A stretch of 54,203 bases of DNA. Origin: Priestia aryabhattai B8W22. GTDB lineage: Bacteria > Bacillota > Bacilli > Bacillales > Bacillaceae_H. The translations under genes were made by a program, and so were the position numbers. Of this stretch, positions 1-9,272 are shown one piece after another. Location: positions 1 to 54,203 of the forward strand of contig NZ_JYOO01000032.1 of the NCBI RefSeq assembly GCF_000956595.1. The letters run 5' to 3'. The notes beneath the pieces were generated by a model, which worked only from the letters and a program-made list of their open reading frames with translations, did no database searches and was not told where the DNA came from. Position 1 is the stretch's first letter. Each line of letters opens with the position of its first letter.

Positions 1-1164
1 GTACGTAACGACTTTTTTTATTTTTAAATCTAATAATTTGGTTTTTAAATCTTTTTCCATTTGATACAGCTCTGATTCTGCTTCGGTACGCTTCGTACGT
101 CCTTCTTCTTGTATCTTTAGTACTTCTTCTAACGTGGTAATCAAATCGGACTGCGTTTTTTTCAATGTTTCGATATCAACAATCCCCGCCTCGTTTTCAC
201 GAGCTACTTCAATCGTATTCTGCTTGAGCAGCTCTGAATTTTTAGTAAGCAAGTCGTTTGTTGTCTTGGATACTTGCTTTTGGGCTTCCATTGCTTTCTT
301 TTGGCGTAATAAAGTGGTTGCGATTACTACTTGATTTTTCCAAAGTGGAATAGCTGTTAAAATAGAGCTCTGAATTTTTTCAACAAGGGTCTGATTGACT
401 TCTTGAATTAATCGAATCTGCGGTGCACTTTGAATGGCAATTTGACGGCTCAGTTTTAAATCATGCACTCGTTTTTCCAGCCTATTAATAAACTGATTCA
501 AATCATTGACCTCCTGAGCCATCAAGTAGTCATTTTTTTGAGAGGCTGTTTGCTGAAGCTGGGGCAGCGTTTCATTCTGCAGCGCCACTAACTTGTATTC
601 TGCCGCTGCAATGTAGACGTTAAGCGCCTCGTAAAATTGTTTATTTTTATCATATAAGCTGTCTAACATTGTAATGTCTCGATACAGCATTTGTTTTGAG
701 CGCTCTAACTTATCTGCAATTTTATCAATTTCAACATTAATGCTTTGATATTTGGTTAATAAATTTTGAATCGGCCTAGAGACTCCTGAAAATAATCGAC
801 CAATGACTCCTTTTTTCTTTGCAGAAAAGTCATCAGGATTCACTTGGCGAATCTTACTCATCAAATCTCCTATAACGTCTCCTACTGGTCCCGTATCTTT
901 CGTTTGAACATGCTGTAGTACAGATTGAGAAAACTGAGATAGTTCTGACTGAGCTGCTACCCCGTACTGTAAGATAGCCTGCTGATTTTTATAATCAATT
1001 TGATTTGCGATTTTCTGTGCTTTTTCCTGATATTCCGGTGTCAAATCATCGTATGTGCTTCTTTTTGCAGCGCGAGAATCCGGTTGTAACTGCGGGGTAG
1101 GCGAAGCAAAAGGATCATCAAGAAGCGCATCTAACGATTTATTTTGATCATATTCTTTCATCAT
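1..1164 (-). CDS. yaaN: TelA/YaaN family toxic anion resistance protein (3' end off the window)
   Basis: The frame stays open for 388 codons from ATG (preceded by AAAGGATGGG) to the left edge, so only the last few residues and the stop are missing if it matches the roughly 386-aa B. subtilis YaaN. The protein is hydrophilic, lacks a signal peptide and is rich in long heptad-like helices. The segment around residues 305-325 (ILTAIPLWKNQVVIATT) is typical of the TelA family. Members are linked to tellurite and other toxic-anion or cell-envelope stress resistance, but the biochemical role is not settled. It follows xpaC by 24 bp, as in the known xpaC-yaaN pair, and is probably co-transcribed with it. 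Confidence 0.88.
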   Translation of the reverse strand, partial: MMKEYDQNKSLDALLDDPFASPTPQLQPDSRAAKRSTYDDLTPEYQEKAQKIANQIDYKNQQAILQYGVAAQSELSQFSQSVLQHVQTKDTGPVGDVIGDLMSKIRQVNPDDFSAKKKGVIGRLFSGVSRPIQNLLTKYQSINVEIDKIADKLERSKQMLYRDITMLDSLYDKNKQFYEALNVYIAAAEYKLVALQNETLPQLQQTASQKNDYLMAQEVNDLNQFINRLEKRVHDLKLSRQIAIQSAPQIRLIQEVNQTLVEKIQSSILTAIPLWKNQVVIATTLLRQKKAMEAQKQVSKTTNDLLTKNSELLKQNTIEVARENEAGIVDIETLKKTQSDLITTLEEVLKIQEEGRTKRTEAESELYQMEKDLKTKLLDLKIKKVVTY

Positions 1165-1188
1165 AAAATCCCATCCTTTGCATTTACA

Positions 1189-1833
1189 TTACTTTGTGCG
1201 ATTAGTAGCTGTCGGTATATACGGCTGCTCTTCTTCAAATGCTTGCTTTAGCACTTTAAGCTCTACATCTAATGTCAGCTTATCTTGTGAAAGAGCATTT
1301 GTTAATAAATGCTCATACTTCCCTGATAACCCGCGCAGCATGTCTTCCGCTTCATGAAGACTTTCTTTTACTTCTATGCTTTTCGTTGGTTTTGATAATA
1401 AAAACATATACCTTTCAATGACGGTAACCGTTGATTGTAAGTAATTCGTAAAAAAGGGCTGAACATCTTTATATCGTGCGGGCTCTTTTTCTACCATTTC
1501 AATGATGCTTTTGCCTACTTTGTATAGTTTAGAAAGTTCTGTCCACATATGAACAGACCGAATTTTAAAACGATAGCTTCCAATGGTTCTTAATTGCTTT
1601 CTTGCCTCTTTTACTTGATGACGAACGTATGCAATTTCTTCTCTATACGGATTTTGATAATGACGTCGAGCACTGCTCATAATAAAAAACAGGCTCATCA
1701 CGATCACGACTCCTATACTAATGCCAAAGGATTGAATCATCGTGGTACTGAATCCAAAATAGCTGACCGGAACGGCTACTGCTCCTGTTACCCAAATGGC
1801 AAGAATCTTTTTTATGATTCGAACGACTTTCAT
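1189..1833 (-). CDS. xpaC: XpaC family protein (5-bromo-4-chloroindolyl phosphate hydrolysis)
   Basis: This is a 214-aa protein starting MKVVRIIKK. That ATG has AGGAG eight bases upstream; an in-frame ATG 16 codons earlier has no ribosome site. Two hydrophobic segments near residues 9-45 anchor it in the membrane, and a charged helical cytoplasmic part follows. The family is named for hydrolysis of a chromogenic phosphate in B. subtilis, and its real substrate is unknown. The adjacency to yaaN is the main support for the assignment and suggests joint function in envelope or toxic-ion stress. Confidence 0.8.
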   Translation of the reverse strand: MKVVRIIKKILAIWVTGAVAVPVSYFGFSTTMIQSFGISIGVVIVMSLFFIMSSARRHYQNPYREEIAYVRHQVKEARKQLRTIGSYRFKIRSVHMWTELSKLYKVGKSIIEMVEKEPARYKDVQPFFTNYLQSTVTVIERYMFLLSKPTKSIEVKESLHEAEDMLRGLSGKYEHLLTNALSQDKLTLDVELKVLKQAFEEEQPYIPTATNRTK

Positions 1834-1965
1834 CGCTTTCACTCCTATCTTAAATGTGACCGAACTTTTAAACGTATACATATTATACCATTGTCTTCCC
1901 GTCTCTTAAAACGATTACTGTTATAATTTATATACGGATAAATCCCTTAAAAGTTTCACAAAACA

Positions 1966-2001
1966 AAAAAACAGGCAGCTTTTATGGCTGCCTGTTTTTT
2001 T
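1966..2001 (-). terminator. Intrinsic terminator of ltaS
   Basis: The arms ACAGGCAGC (1971-1979) and GCTGCCTGT (1987-1995) flank a short loop, with A and T runs on both sides. It lies directly after the ltaS stop codon and could work in both directions. Confidence 0.88.
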
Positions 2002-3937
2002 ATTGATCTTCGCGCTTGTTGTAATCATACTTCGAGCGTTCAATTGGTTTGAACCCTTCTGGTGTATGAAAGCGGAGTAAGTCTCCGTAAACAAGTTTAT
2101 CTGATAGTTCTAGCTTTTTCTTAACTAGGTCATCATACTTATCATACTGTTTCGCTTCCTTATCTGAAAGCTGCTTGCCCGTTGCGTTGTCATACACTTT
2201 CTGATCAACTTTTGTTACCTTCGGTGTAACAAAGTCACCGTTACGGAAAGGTACAACTTGCTGATGTTCTTTTGATAATAAGTCTGTACCAAAGTCAATA
2301 TAGTCTTTTGTATCAAGACCTAATAAATGCATCACTGTTGGACGAACATCTACGTCTCCACCATACGTATGATTTACGCCGCCTTTAAGGCCTGGTGAAG
2401 TAATAAATAATGGTACGCGCTGCAGTTGAGCTTGTTCAAAATCATTGATGTTTTTACCCATTACTTTGCCCATTGCACGCTTATGGTTTTCAGAAATACC
2501 GTAGTGGTCACCGTACATCACAACCATCGTATTGTCTGCTAAACCAGAGGCCTGTAAGTCCTCAAAGAATTGCTTGATTGATTCATCTAAATAACGAGCC
2601 GTTTGGAAGTATTGGTCAACTGACTTATCTCCCGTATTGTGAGGTCCAATCGTTTGGTCTTCCTTATCTAGTGGATAAGGGAAGTGGTTTGATAACGTAA
2701 TGAACTTCGCGCTAAATGGCTGCTTTAAGCCTTTTAGGTACGGCATTGATTCTTTAAAGAATGGTTTATCTTTTAAACCATAGTTCAGCGTATCTTCGTC
2801 TGACATATTGTAATAAGCTGAATCAAAGAATTTTTCTACACCCATTGATTTATACATTTCATCACGGTTCCAGAACGATTTTCCATTTCCGTGGAACACA
2901 GATGTTGTATAGCCTTGCTGATCTAGAATACCAGATAGCGACTGATAGGTGTTATTTGCTTTTGTTGTAAATACAGAACCTTGAGGTAAGCCGAATAATG
3001 AGTTCTCCATCATGAATTCAGCATCTGACGTTTTACCTTGCCCTGTTTGATGGAAGAAGTTATCGAAATACATTGTGTTCTGATCTTTTAATAGTGAATT
3101 TAAGAATGGCGTTACTTCTTCACCATTTAACTTATAGCCAATCATAAATGACTGAAGTGACTCTAATGAAATATAGATAACGTTTTTGCCTTTTGCTTGA
3201 CCGAAATATTCTTTGTTCGGCTCAGCATACGTTGCTTTTGCATAGTTCTCTACCTCAGCCACATCACTGCTATCTGCTAGCGCCCGCTGTGCTGAAGATT
3301 TTGAGCTCTGGATAATGTCATAGATTGTATAGTTATACGTTCCTAAATATTTTACTAAATAGTTGCGGTCAAATGTTCTTGTTAATAGTTGAGGACGATC
3401 CATTTCCGCTAGTGCGATGTTGGCACTTAAGAATAAAATCCCTGATAAAAATACACCTGTCACAGTACGTCGACTAATTGTTGCTGGTAAGTCAACTTTT
3501 TTCCATAATACTAAAACTAAAAGAATAAAGAAATCTGTGAAGTATAAAATATCAGTTGGGCTAATTAAAGCCATAGCACTGCCGCCTAATTGACCAAAGT
3601 TGTTTGACTGAGTCAATACAGGAACAGTAATAAAATCATTAAAGAAGCGATAGTATACTACATTTGCGTACAGGATGAATGAAAGTAAAAAATTCATTCC
3701 AAGCAGTGCTCGTACTTTTCCGCGCCCTTTAAATAGTAATGCAATGGCAAAAAAGAAAATTGCCGAACCAATTGGGTTTATGAAAAGTAAGAACTTTTGC
3801 ATAAAATTGTCTAGCCCTAAGTTAAATTCGATACGATAAACGGTATACGTTTTAATCCAAAACAACAAAACTGCAATTAGAAATAACGGCAGCTGTTTCG
3901 AAAAAATATTTTTACCGTTTGTCATGAGCTGTTTCAT
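2000..3937 (-). CDS. ltaS: Lipoteichoic acid synthase LtaS
   Basis: A 645-aa membrane enzyme that polymerises glycerol phosphate from phosphatidylglycerol into lipoteichoic acid on the outer membrane face. Five N-terminal membrane helices (about residues 15-170) are followed by an extracellular sulfatase-fold domain. Visible active-site features are Glu259 in SLESLQSF and the nucleophile Thr303 in GQGKTSDAEF, plus the metal motif YGDHYG. An ALA signal-peptidase-like site lies near residue 219. Sequence and length match B. subtilis LtaS (649 aa) better than the paralogues YfnI or YqgS. The start chosen has GAGGTGGG upstream; a further ATG 12 codons earlier lacks one. It is monocistronic. Confidence 0.93.
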   Translation of the reverse strand: MKQLMTNGKNIFSKQLPLFLIAVLLFWIKTYTVYRIEFNLGLDNFMQKFLLFINPIGSAIFFFAIALLFKGRGKVRALLGMNFLLSFILYANVVYYRFFNDFITVPVLTQSNNFGQLGGSAMALISPTDILYFTDFFILLVLVLWKKVDLPATISRRTVTGVFLSGILFLSANIALAEMDRPQLLTRTFDRNYLVKYLGTYNYTIYDIIQSSKSSAQRALADSSDVAEVENYAKATYAEPNKEYFGQAKGKNVIYISLESLQSFMIGYKLNGEEVTPFLNSLLKDQNTMYFDNFFHQTGQGKTSDAEFMMENSLFGLPQGSVFTTKANNTYQSLSGILDQQGYTTSVFHGNGKSFWNRDEMYKSMGVEKFFDSAYYNMSDEDTLNYGLKDKPFFKESMPYLKGLKQPFSAKFITLSNHFPYPLDKEDQTIGPHNTGDKSVDQYFQTARYLDESIKQFFEDLQASGLADNTMVVMYGDHYGISENHKRAMGKVMGKNINDFEQAQLQRVPLFITSPGLKGGVNHTYGGDVDVRPTVMHLLGLDTKDYIDFGTDLLSKEHQQVVPFRNGDFVTPKVTKVDQKVYDNATGKQLSDKEAKQYDKYDDLVKKKLELSDKLVYGDLLRFHTPEGFKPIERSKYDYNKREDQ

Positions 3938-4046
3938 ATTCCCACCTCTGTCTCTATTGAAATTTAAGCTCACTTTTATTTTTATAGTAAATGTAAAAAG
4001 AAATCTCCCTTACAAAAAATGTAAGAGAGCTAATCTGTTCTTTCAC

Positions 4047-4074
4047 ATTTTAACTCTTTAAAAAAAATTGTCAA
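4047..4074 (-). promoter_or_regulatory. Probable sigma-A promoter of ltaS
   Basis: Reading the minus strand, TTGACA (4074-4069) and TAAAAT (4052-4047) are separated by 16 bp. An imperfect hairpin (CTCTCTTACA/TGTAAGGGAG, 4005-4029) lies between it and the gene, in the expected 5' leader. Confidence 0.6.
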
Positions 4075-4606
4075 CACCGCTACGTATAATTTTCACCAAA
4101 CGTGAGAAAATAACTACTTTCTTATTCCCAGCTCTATCGGCTTTCAAACACAAATGTATCCTGCGCTTTTTTCTTCTCACTATTTAATACGGACAGCTTC
4201 TCTTTAGGTTTCACTATTTTATATTTATTTTTTATTTTGTCCACTATACATATAAATTTAACACTTGCCTTAGTTTTCCTTCTACTTTACAAGAGAATGC
4301 ATAAAAGCACTTGTGAATATTTGTTAGATCAACACCTTTTATTTTCTTTTCTTTCTACAGTAAACCACATATTTTGAGTTATTTCTTTCTGTAAATATGA
4401 AAAAAATGTGTCAGTTTGCATCGAAAATTTTTATTTTTTTACCTTTTTGTTTATAATATAAATTATAAATATTATTTGAAATTTCAGATCTTTTTAATGA
4501 CTGATCTAGAAAGTGCATTTTTTATATAAAATCGGAATGAGTACGGGCTATGCATACTTGTATACCAAGAAGTTTAAACGTCTTACATTTTTATAAAGGA
4601 GAAAAA
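4075..4606. other. Intergenic region between ltaS and the 4607 membrane-protein gene
   Basis: About 530 very AT-rich bases with no convincing gene. The right part should hold the promoter for the plus-strand membrane protein (a TATAATATAA stretch near 4452), but no clean -35 stands out. Confidence 0.5.
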
Positions 4607-5059
4607 ATGAAAGAATGTATTGTTTTCATTACAAATATTATTAATGTATTGCACGATGGATTAATTTATATTTTTTATTTACTAGGATTTTCTCTTTCAG
4701 ATAAAGAACTTCACTTCTGGATTATTGGCATTATTGGACTGCTCACGTTTTTAAGCGTTTATATGATCTTTAAATTATTGTCAAAATGGAAATTTAGTAT
4801 TACAGCTATTTCCTTTATCTATACTCTTACTGTTATGCTTGTCTTAGTTTTTGCCATTGAAATTCAGCAAGGAATTACCACTCGAGGCAATATGGAATTT
4901 GATGATGCCATAGCAGGCTTATGGGGGTTTTTAGTCTTTTTTAGTATTTATATCGCCTTTGCTTCTTTTTTTCTTTTATCCAAGAAATTATTGTCTTCAA
5001 ATAAGGAGAAAAAAATAAAAACCGAGGCCCCTACTCGGAGCCAAAGGCACGTGAATTAA
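4607..5059 (+). CDS. Small integral membrane protein, unknown function
   Basis: A 150-aa protein with about four predicted membrane helices (roughly residues 18-35, 42-62, 70-90 and 108-132) and a short Lys-rich cytoplasmic tail. The ATG is chosen because AAAGGAG lies a few bases upstream; an ATG 19 codons earlier lacks a site. I do not recognise the family. The Asp-rich loop NMEFDDAIAGLWG is the most distinctive part. Its stop codon overlaps that of the convergent crtO by three bases, and its last codons contain a hairpin plus U-run that reads as the terminator of the opposite crt operon. Confidence 0.7.
   Translation: MKECIVFITNIINVLHDGLIYIFYLLGFSLSDKELHFWIIGIIGLLTFLSVYMIFKLLSKWKFSITAISFIYTLTVMLVLVFAIEIQQGITTRGNMEFDDAIAGLWGFLVFFSIYIAFASFFLLSKKLLSSNKEKKIKTEAPTRSQRHVN
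5005..5038 (-). terminator. Probable terminator of crtQ-crtO inside a convergent gene
   Basis: On the minus strand CCGAG (5038-5034) and CTCGG (5026-5022) form a stem followed by TTTTTATTTTTTT. It lies within the last 20 codons of the plus-strand membrane-protein gene. Confidence 0.55.
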
Positions 5060-5520
5060 TTTTGTTTGATTTTCAAAACGACCTGTTGAATCCGTATTCG
5101 ATTATATCGTTGAACCAAAATAAACGGTACGTTTGCAATAATGGCATAAATAACCATCCAAACACCTGTAGAAGGAGAGTTCCATATAAAAAAAAGAATA
5201 GAAGGAAGTATGCTGATCCAATGAGTTAACTCGGCTCGATTTGTTTCAATTAAAAAAAGCTGTGCATATTCCTTTGTTCTACTCTCCCATTTCTTTTTAT
5301 AGAACCCTCGTTTAAATAGCTTTCCTGCATCAGGAAGCCACGTTTTCCATCTGTGCACCCCGAATTTTTTATATATTTCCACTGTTTCCCAGCTGTGAAC
5401 CTTAAACAGCGCAAGATCCTTTTTTAAGTAAAAGGCAGAAATTTTTGTGCATCTGTAGGCGATGAACATGTGAATCACAAACCATGCCATAATATTAATT
5501 AAGAGCTGAGCACCTTTCAT
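5056..5520 (-). CDS. crtO: CrtO-like acyltransferase of C30 carotenoid (staphyloxanthin-type) synthesis
   Basis: A 154-aa membrane protein that by family would esterify glycosyl-4,4'-diaponeurosporenoate with a fatty acid, the last step of staphyloxanthin synthesis. It has an N-terminal helix (MKGAQLLINIMAWFVIHM) and C-terminal helices around residues 100-140, with the conserved-looking segment FGVHRWKTWLPDAG. The start overlaps the crtQ stop as ATGA, which implies translational coupling. The call rests on family resemblance and on the crtQ partner. A weak ribosome site agrees with coupled translation. Confidence 0.78.
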   Translation of the reverse strand: MKGAQLLINIMAWFVIHMFIAYRCTKISAFYLKKDLALFKVHSWETVEIYKKFGVHRWKTWLPDAGKLFKRGFYKKKWESRTKEYAQLFLIETNRAELTHWISILPSILFFIWNSPSTGVWMVIYAIIANVPFILVQRYNRIRIQQVVLKIKQN

Positions 5521-6620
5521 TTTATCACTTTCTTCTTTTTTTCTTCTTCTATAGATATGCTGCGTTCTTTCCATTTAACTTGCTTTCTCACCGCTGTTTG
5601 AATGAAAGACCATACGAATAGACCTAGAAAAAACAGCACATGAATAGGAAATAAGCACAAAGAAAAAAAAGTAAACGAACCTATTTTTCTTAAGCTATTA
5701 AATAAGAGACTTACATAGCAAACATAACTGCTAATTGCCAAGCCTGCATGTTGATTCCATAGAGTAGGTAAAAAAAGAACATAATTAATCATGCTAGTAA
5801 GCCATAAACTTACTAGAAATAAATAAATGGCTTCCGTTTTCCCCGCACCTGAAGCAAAACTTTTACTCCACCCTCTTATAAGGCTTTTCATACCATTTGG
5901 ATACATGCGCATGGAAAGAGCTCCTTGTCCACTCATACACGTAATAAATTCACCTTGTTTGTTCATTTTCTCAACCAGCGCCATATTTTCAACCACTTCT
6001 TTTTTTATCCCTTCGTGGCCGCCGCTTTGAAAGTAGGAGACTGCGCTGCAAAGCAAGCACTGCCCGAAACCGACGGAAGGACTTTTCCAATTTTTAAAGG
6101 GGTGAAAAGCGCCAATCGATGCAAACGTAACATAGTGAAATAAAGCAGAAAGCATTTCATAAGGCCTCTTAACAAGATGATAAGGATGAACCGACAGCAC
6201 ACCCCCTTGCTGTTGATAGTAGAAAAATACTTTTTCAATTCCGTCTTTCTCTACTGTAATATCAGCATCTAAAAATAAAAGCACCGAGCCTTTTGCTTCT
6301 CTTGCTCCATTCCAGCATGCCCATGACTTTCCTAGCCATCCAGCTGGAAGTCCCCCCGGGTGCACTACTTTTACGCCGAATGCTTTGGCTACCCGCTCAG
6401 TATTATCTGTTGAGTTGTCATCTACAACAATCACTTCAAAGTCAGCGTTCTGTAACTGGAGTGACTGCAATAAAAAGGTAAGGTTTCTTTCTTCATTTCT
6501 AGCTGGAATAATAATGGACAAACATGACATATCGTTTCTTACTATTTTTACACGTTTAAATGTAGGGATAGTGATGACAAGTGTACCTGTCAAGGCAAGA
6601 GCAACCAGTAAAAAAGACAT
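5517..6620 (-). CDS. crtQ: 4,4'-diaponeurosporenoate glycosyltransferase-like GT2 enzyme CrtQ
   Basis: A 367-aa family-2 glycosyltransferase. After a membrane helix it shows IIPARNEERN, VIVVDDNSTD and FLDADITV (a DxD site), and the GRGWSK-like segment LIRGWSKSF. C-terminal membrane helices near residues 265-350 anchor it. S. aureus CrtQ (375 aa) adds glucose to diaponeurosporenoic acid, and the same role is expected here. Start: ATG with GGAAAGGAGAAAGGG upstream; the frame is open far further, but only as an antisense shadow of crtP's upstream region. It is divergent from crtP across a 136-bp gap and coupled to crtO. Confidence 0.82.
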   Translation of the reverse strand: MSFLLVALALTGTLVITIPTFKRVKIVRNDMSCLSIIIPARNEERNLTFLLQSLQLQNADFEVIVVDDNSTDNTERVAKAFGVKVVHPGGLPAGWLGKSWACWNGAREAKGSVLLFLDADITVEKDGIEKVFFYYQQQGGVLSVHPYHLVKRPYEMLSALFHYVTFASIGAFHPFKNWKSPSVGFGQCLLCSAVSYFQSGGHEGIKKEVVENMALVEKMNKQGEFITCMSGQGALSMRMYPNGMKSLIRGWSKSFASGAGKTEAIYLFLVSLWLTSMINYVLFLPTLWNQHAGLAISSYVCYVSLLFNSLRKIGSFTFFSLCLFPIHVLFFLGLFVWSFIQTAVRKQVKWKERSISIEEEKKKKVIK

Positions 6621-6663
6621 CCCTTTCTCCTTTCCTTCACGTATGAAAGTTAGCGAACTGGAC

Positions 6664-6695
6664 AAAATAAAAAGTTGTAAACCTATTTTTATTTT
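6664..6695. promoter_or_regulatory. Palindrome in the crtQ/crtP divergent control region
   Basis: The perfect 10-bp arms AAAATAAAAA and TTTTTATTTT are separated by 12 bp, midway between two divergent carotenoid genes. It could be an operator shared by both, or simply AT-rich sequence. Confidence 0.35.
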
Positions 6696-6756
6696 GCGTG
6701 AAGTCATTTTATACACATTGTTGACAACTCGCTTTTGTTTTATAAGGAGGAAAAAG

Positions 6757-8268
6757 ATGAAAAAGAAAGTAATTGTTGTAGGCGCAGGTTTAGGTGGTCT
6801 GTCAGCTGCTATCCGTCTTTCAGCTGATGGATATGATGTAACAGTCGTTGAAAAAAGCGAGCGAATTGGCGGTAAGTTAAATATTCGCAGCGGCAAAGGA
6901 TTTTCTTTCGATACGGGGCCTTCTATTTTAACAATGCCGTGGGTGCTAGAGCAGCTGTTTGAAAGTGCAGGGCGCAATATCCACGACTACTTAACAATAG
7001 AACGAATTGAGCCTCAGTGGAGAACTTTTTTCCAAGATGGAACACAAATTGATTTGACCAGTGACCTTCCCCGCATGCTTCAGCAGCTGCAAGAGCTTGC
7101 TCCAGAAGACATTGAAGGTTTTTTTGACTATTTATCTTATGCAAATAAAATGTACGAATCGAACTTAAAAAGTTTTTATAAAAAAAGTTTATCTGGACTG
7201 CATGATTTACGAACGATGCACACGGTAAAAGAACTGCTCCAAATGGATCCAATGAGATCTATGGATGCTACTACACGCAAATATTTTTCAAATCAACATC
7301 TGCGTCAATTGTTTAATTTTTTAATTATGTACATCGGTTCTTCTCCTTATCATGCACCAGCTGTGTTAACACAGCTTGCTCACGTTCAGCTAGGATTAGG
7401 TATTTATTACGTAAAAGGCGGAATGTACAAAATTGCTGAAGCGATGGATAAGCTCCTTCAAGAACTTGGCGTCACTGTGCATCTAAATACGCCAGTAAAA
7501 GAAATCACAACAAGCGGAGCAAAGGCAACTGGAATTACACTGGAAAACGGTGAGAATCTATCAGCAGATATTGTCGTATCTAATCTAGAAGCAATTCCAA
7601 CTTACCGCTATTTATTAAAAAATCATGAGCAAGCAGCTAAGCAAACTCAGCAGCTTGCAAAATTTGAACCTACTGTTTCTGGCCTTGTTCTTTTATTAGG
7701 AGTTAACAAACAGTATAAGCAGCTTCAACATCATAATTTCTTCTTCTCAAAGGATCAGAAAGAAGAGTTTTATACAATCTTTAACAAAGGTCAAGTAGCC
7801 ATGGATCCGACAATTTACATTGGCGTATCGTCTAAATCAGACCCTACGCAAGCTCCTGAAGGAAAAGAAAACCTGTTCGTTCTGACTCATGTACCTCCTT
7901 TAAAAGAAGGAGACGACTGGACTGTATTAAAAGACCGCTATCGTGATATCGTATTGAAAAAACTTGAAGCAATGGGTTTGGAAGGATTACGTTCAAGCAT
8001 TGAGTTTGAATATACGTTTACTCCTAACGATATCCAGGAGCTTTACGGTGCTAACGGCGGATCCATTTATGGCGTAGCGACTGACCGCAAGAAAAATGGA
8101 GGTTTTAAAATTCCAGCAAGAAGTCAGCTTCTTTCTAACCTTTATTTTGTAGGCGGCTCTACACACCCTGGAGGCGGCGTGCCAATGGTGACATTATCAG
8201 GTCAGCTTACAGCGGACGCAATTAATGAAGATTTTCAGATTCCTCGTATGCAAAAAGATATTGGATAA
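6757..8268 (+). CDS. crtP: 4,4'-diaponeurosporene oxygenase CrtP (CrtN-type carotenoid oxidoreductase)
   Basis: A 503-aa FAD amine-oxidase-fold protein that oxidises the terminal methyl of diaponeurosporene. The N-terminal dinucleotide site is VVGAGLGGLSAAIRL, and the C-terminal FAD site lies in FVGGSTHPGGGVPMV. Segments such as GPSILTMP, QWRTFFQDGT, HHNFFF and IYGVATDRKKNGGFK match S. aureus CrtP rather than the desaturase CrtN. Neighbouring crtQ and crtO support this. The ATG has AAGGAGG upstream. The synthase (crtM) and desaturase (crtN) are not in the window. Confidence 0.82.
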   Translation: MKKKVIVVGAGLGGLSAAIRLSADGYDVTVVEKSERIGGKLNIRSGKGFSFDTGPSILTMPWVLEQLFESAGRNIHDYLTIERIEPQWRTFFQDGTQIDLTSDLPRMLQQLQELAPEDIEGFFDYLSYANKMYESNLKSFYKKSLSGLHDLRTMHTVKELLQMDPMRSMDATTRKYFSNQHLRQLFNFLIMYIGSSPYHAPAVLTQLAHVQLGLGIYYVKGGMYKIAEAMDKLLQELGVTVHLNTPVKEITTSGAKATGITLENGENLSADIVVSNLEAIPTYRYLLKNHEQAAKQTQQLAKFEPTVSGLVLLLGVNKQYKQLQHHNFFFSKDQKEEFYTIFNKGQVAMDPTIYIGVSSKSDPTQAPEGKENLFVLTHVPPLKEGDDWTVLKDRYRDIVLKKLEAMGLEGLRSSIEFEYTFTPNDIQELYGANGGSIYGVATDRKKNGGFKIPARSQLLSNLYFVGGSTHPGGGVPMVTLSGQLTADAINEDFQIPRMQKDIG

Positions 8269-8270
8269 TA

Positions 8271-8301
8271 AAAAAGTGCAGGAAATTCCTGCACTTTTTT
8301 T
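8271..8301. terminator. Bidirectional terminator between crtP and the SDR gene
   Basis: The arms AAGTGCAGG and CCTGCACTT have a 5-base loop and A/T runs on both sides. It serves two convergent genes. Confidence 0.88.
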
Positions 8302-9052
8302 AAAAGTTCATTTTTGACTGTCCACCGTCTACGTTTAACGTCGCACCCACTATCCATGAAGCTCTGGAAGATGCTAAAAAAACAACGGCGTTTGCCACTT
8401 CTTCCGGCTCTCCAAAGCGCCCTGCTGGTATTTCATTTTCAACAAACTGCTTGATCTTATCCGGATTTTCCTCCATTCTCTTTTTCCAATTACCCGTCTC
8501 GTGCAAAATACTTCCCGGCGCAACTCCGTTTACACGAATTCCTTTAGAAATCATTTCATCTGCAAATGACTTTGTAAAGCTGATAAGTGCTGCTTTTGCG
8601 TTATTGTACGTGACTTTCCCTCCACTTTCCCTTCCAAAAATAGAGGTAACGTTAATGATTGACCCATCTTTTGTCATATGCGCCGCTGCTAGTTTACTCA
8701 AATGTACGGCTGAAAAGTAGTTTAGCTCCATCGCTTCTTTGAAAAGGGATAGATCTGTTTCCATTGCCTTACTTCCATTACTTCCTCCAGCGTTATTAAT
8801 TAAAATATCAATGCTTCCGAAGTCTTTAATGAACTTCTCAATTAATGCAACTCTGTCTGATTCGTTTGTTAGGTCTGCTGTATATGTACGTACGTTTTCT
8901 AATTCTGACTGTGCATGCTGTAATGCTTCCTCTCCTCTTGCAGCGATTCCAACGTTTGCTCCTTCTTGAATAAACAAAGCAGCAATAGCTTTCCCAATTC
9001 CTTTTGATCCACCGGTAATGAGTACATTTTTACTTTGTAACTGTAAATCCAC
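8300..9052 (-). CDS. SDR family NAD(P)-dependent oxidoreductase
   Basis: A 250-aa classical short-chain dehydrogenase. It has the Rossmann motif TGGSKGIG (residues 14-21), NNAG (about 87-90), a catalytic Ser in INVTSIFG, and YNNAK (Tyr and Lys). C-terminal RFGEPEEVANAVVFLAS is also typical. It is of the 3-oxoacyl-ACP reductase/glucose dehydrogenase type, but the substrate cannot be read from sequence. A GGAGGG site precedes ATG. It looks monocistronic and shares a terminator with crtP, without evidence of a carotenoid role. Confidence 0.85.
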   Translation of the reverse strand: MDLQLQSKNVLITGGSKGIGKAIAALFIQEGANVGIAARGEEALQHAQSELENVRTYTADLTNESDRVALIEKFIKDFGSIDILINNAGGSNGSKAMETDLSLFKEAMELNYFSAVHLSKLAAAHMTKDGSIINVTSIFGRESGGKVTYNNAKAALISFTKSFADEMISKGIRVNGVAPGSILHETGNWKKRMEENPDKIKQFVENEIPAGRFGEPEEVANAVVFLASSRASWIVGATLNVDGGQSKMNF

Positions 9053-9272
9053 ACGTATCCCTCCACGTTAAATGATAATTACTATACTTTCTATCATAGC
9101 CCACTGCGTCTCAAAATTAAAATCATATACTACTTTACCTTTTACTTCCTTTCAAAGGGCTGTGCTTTATGGATACATTCTTTGAATTTATTGTCAGAAC
9201 TCTTAGCAAAAACAAGCCTTTGCGTGATATAATGCTTTTTGGTGTAAATGTTTTCAAATTGGGGGTTTTTTA

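Noticed and set aside
6385-6756. In-frame upstream extension of crtP and long antisense frame over crtQ
   Set aside because: The crtP ATG at 6757 has AAGGAGG and begins at the FAD motif; the upstream stretch is the antisense of the crtQ start and its control region.
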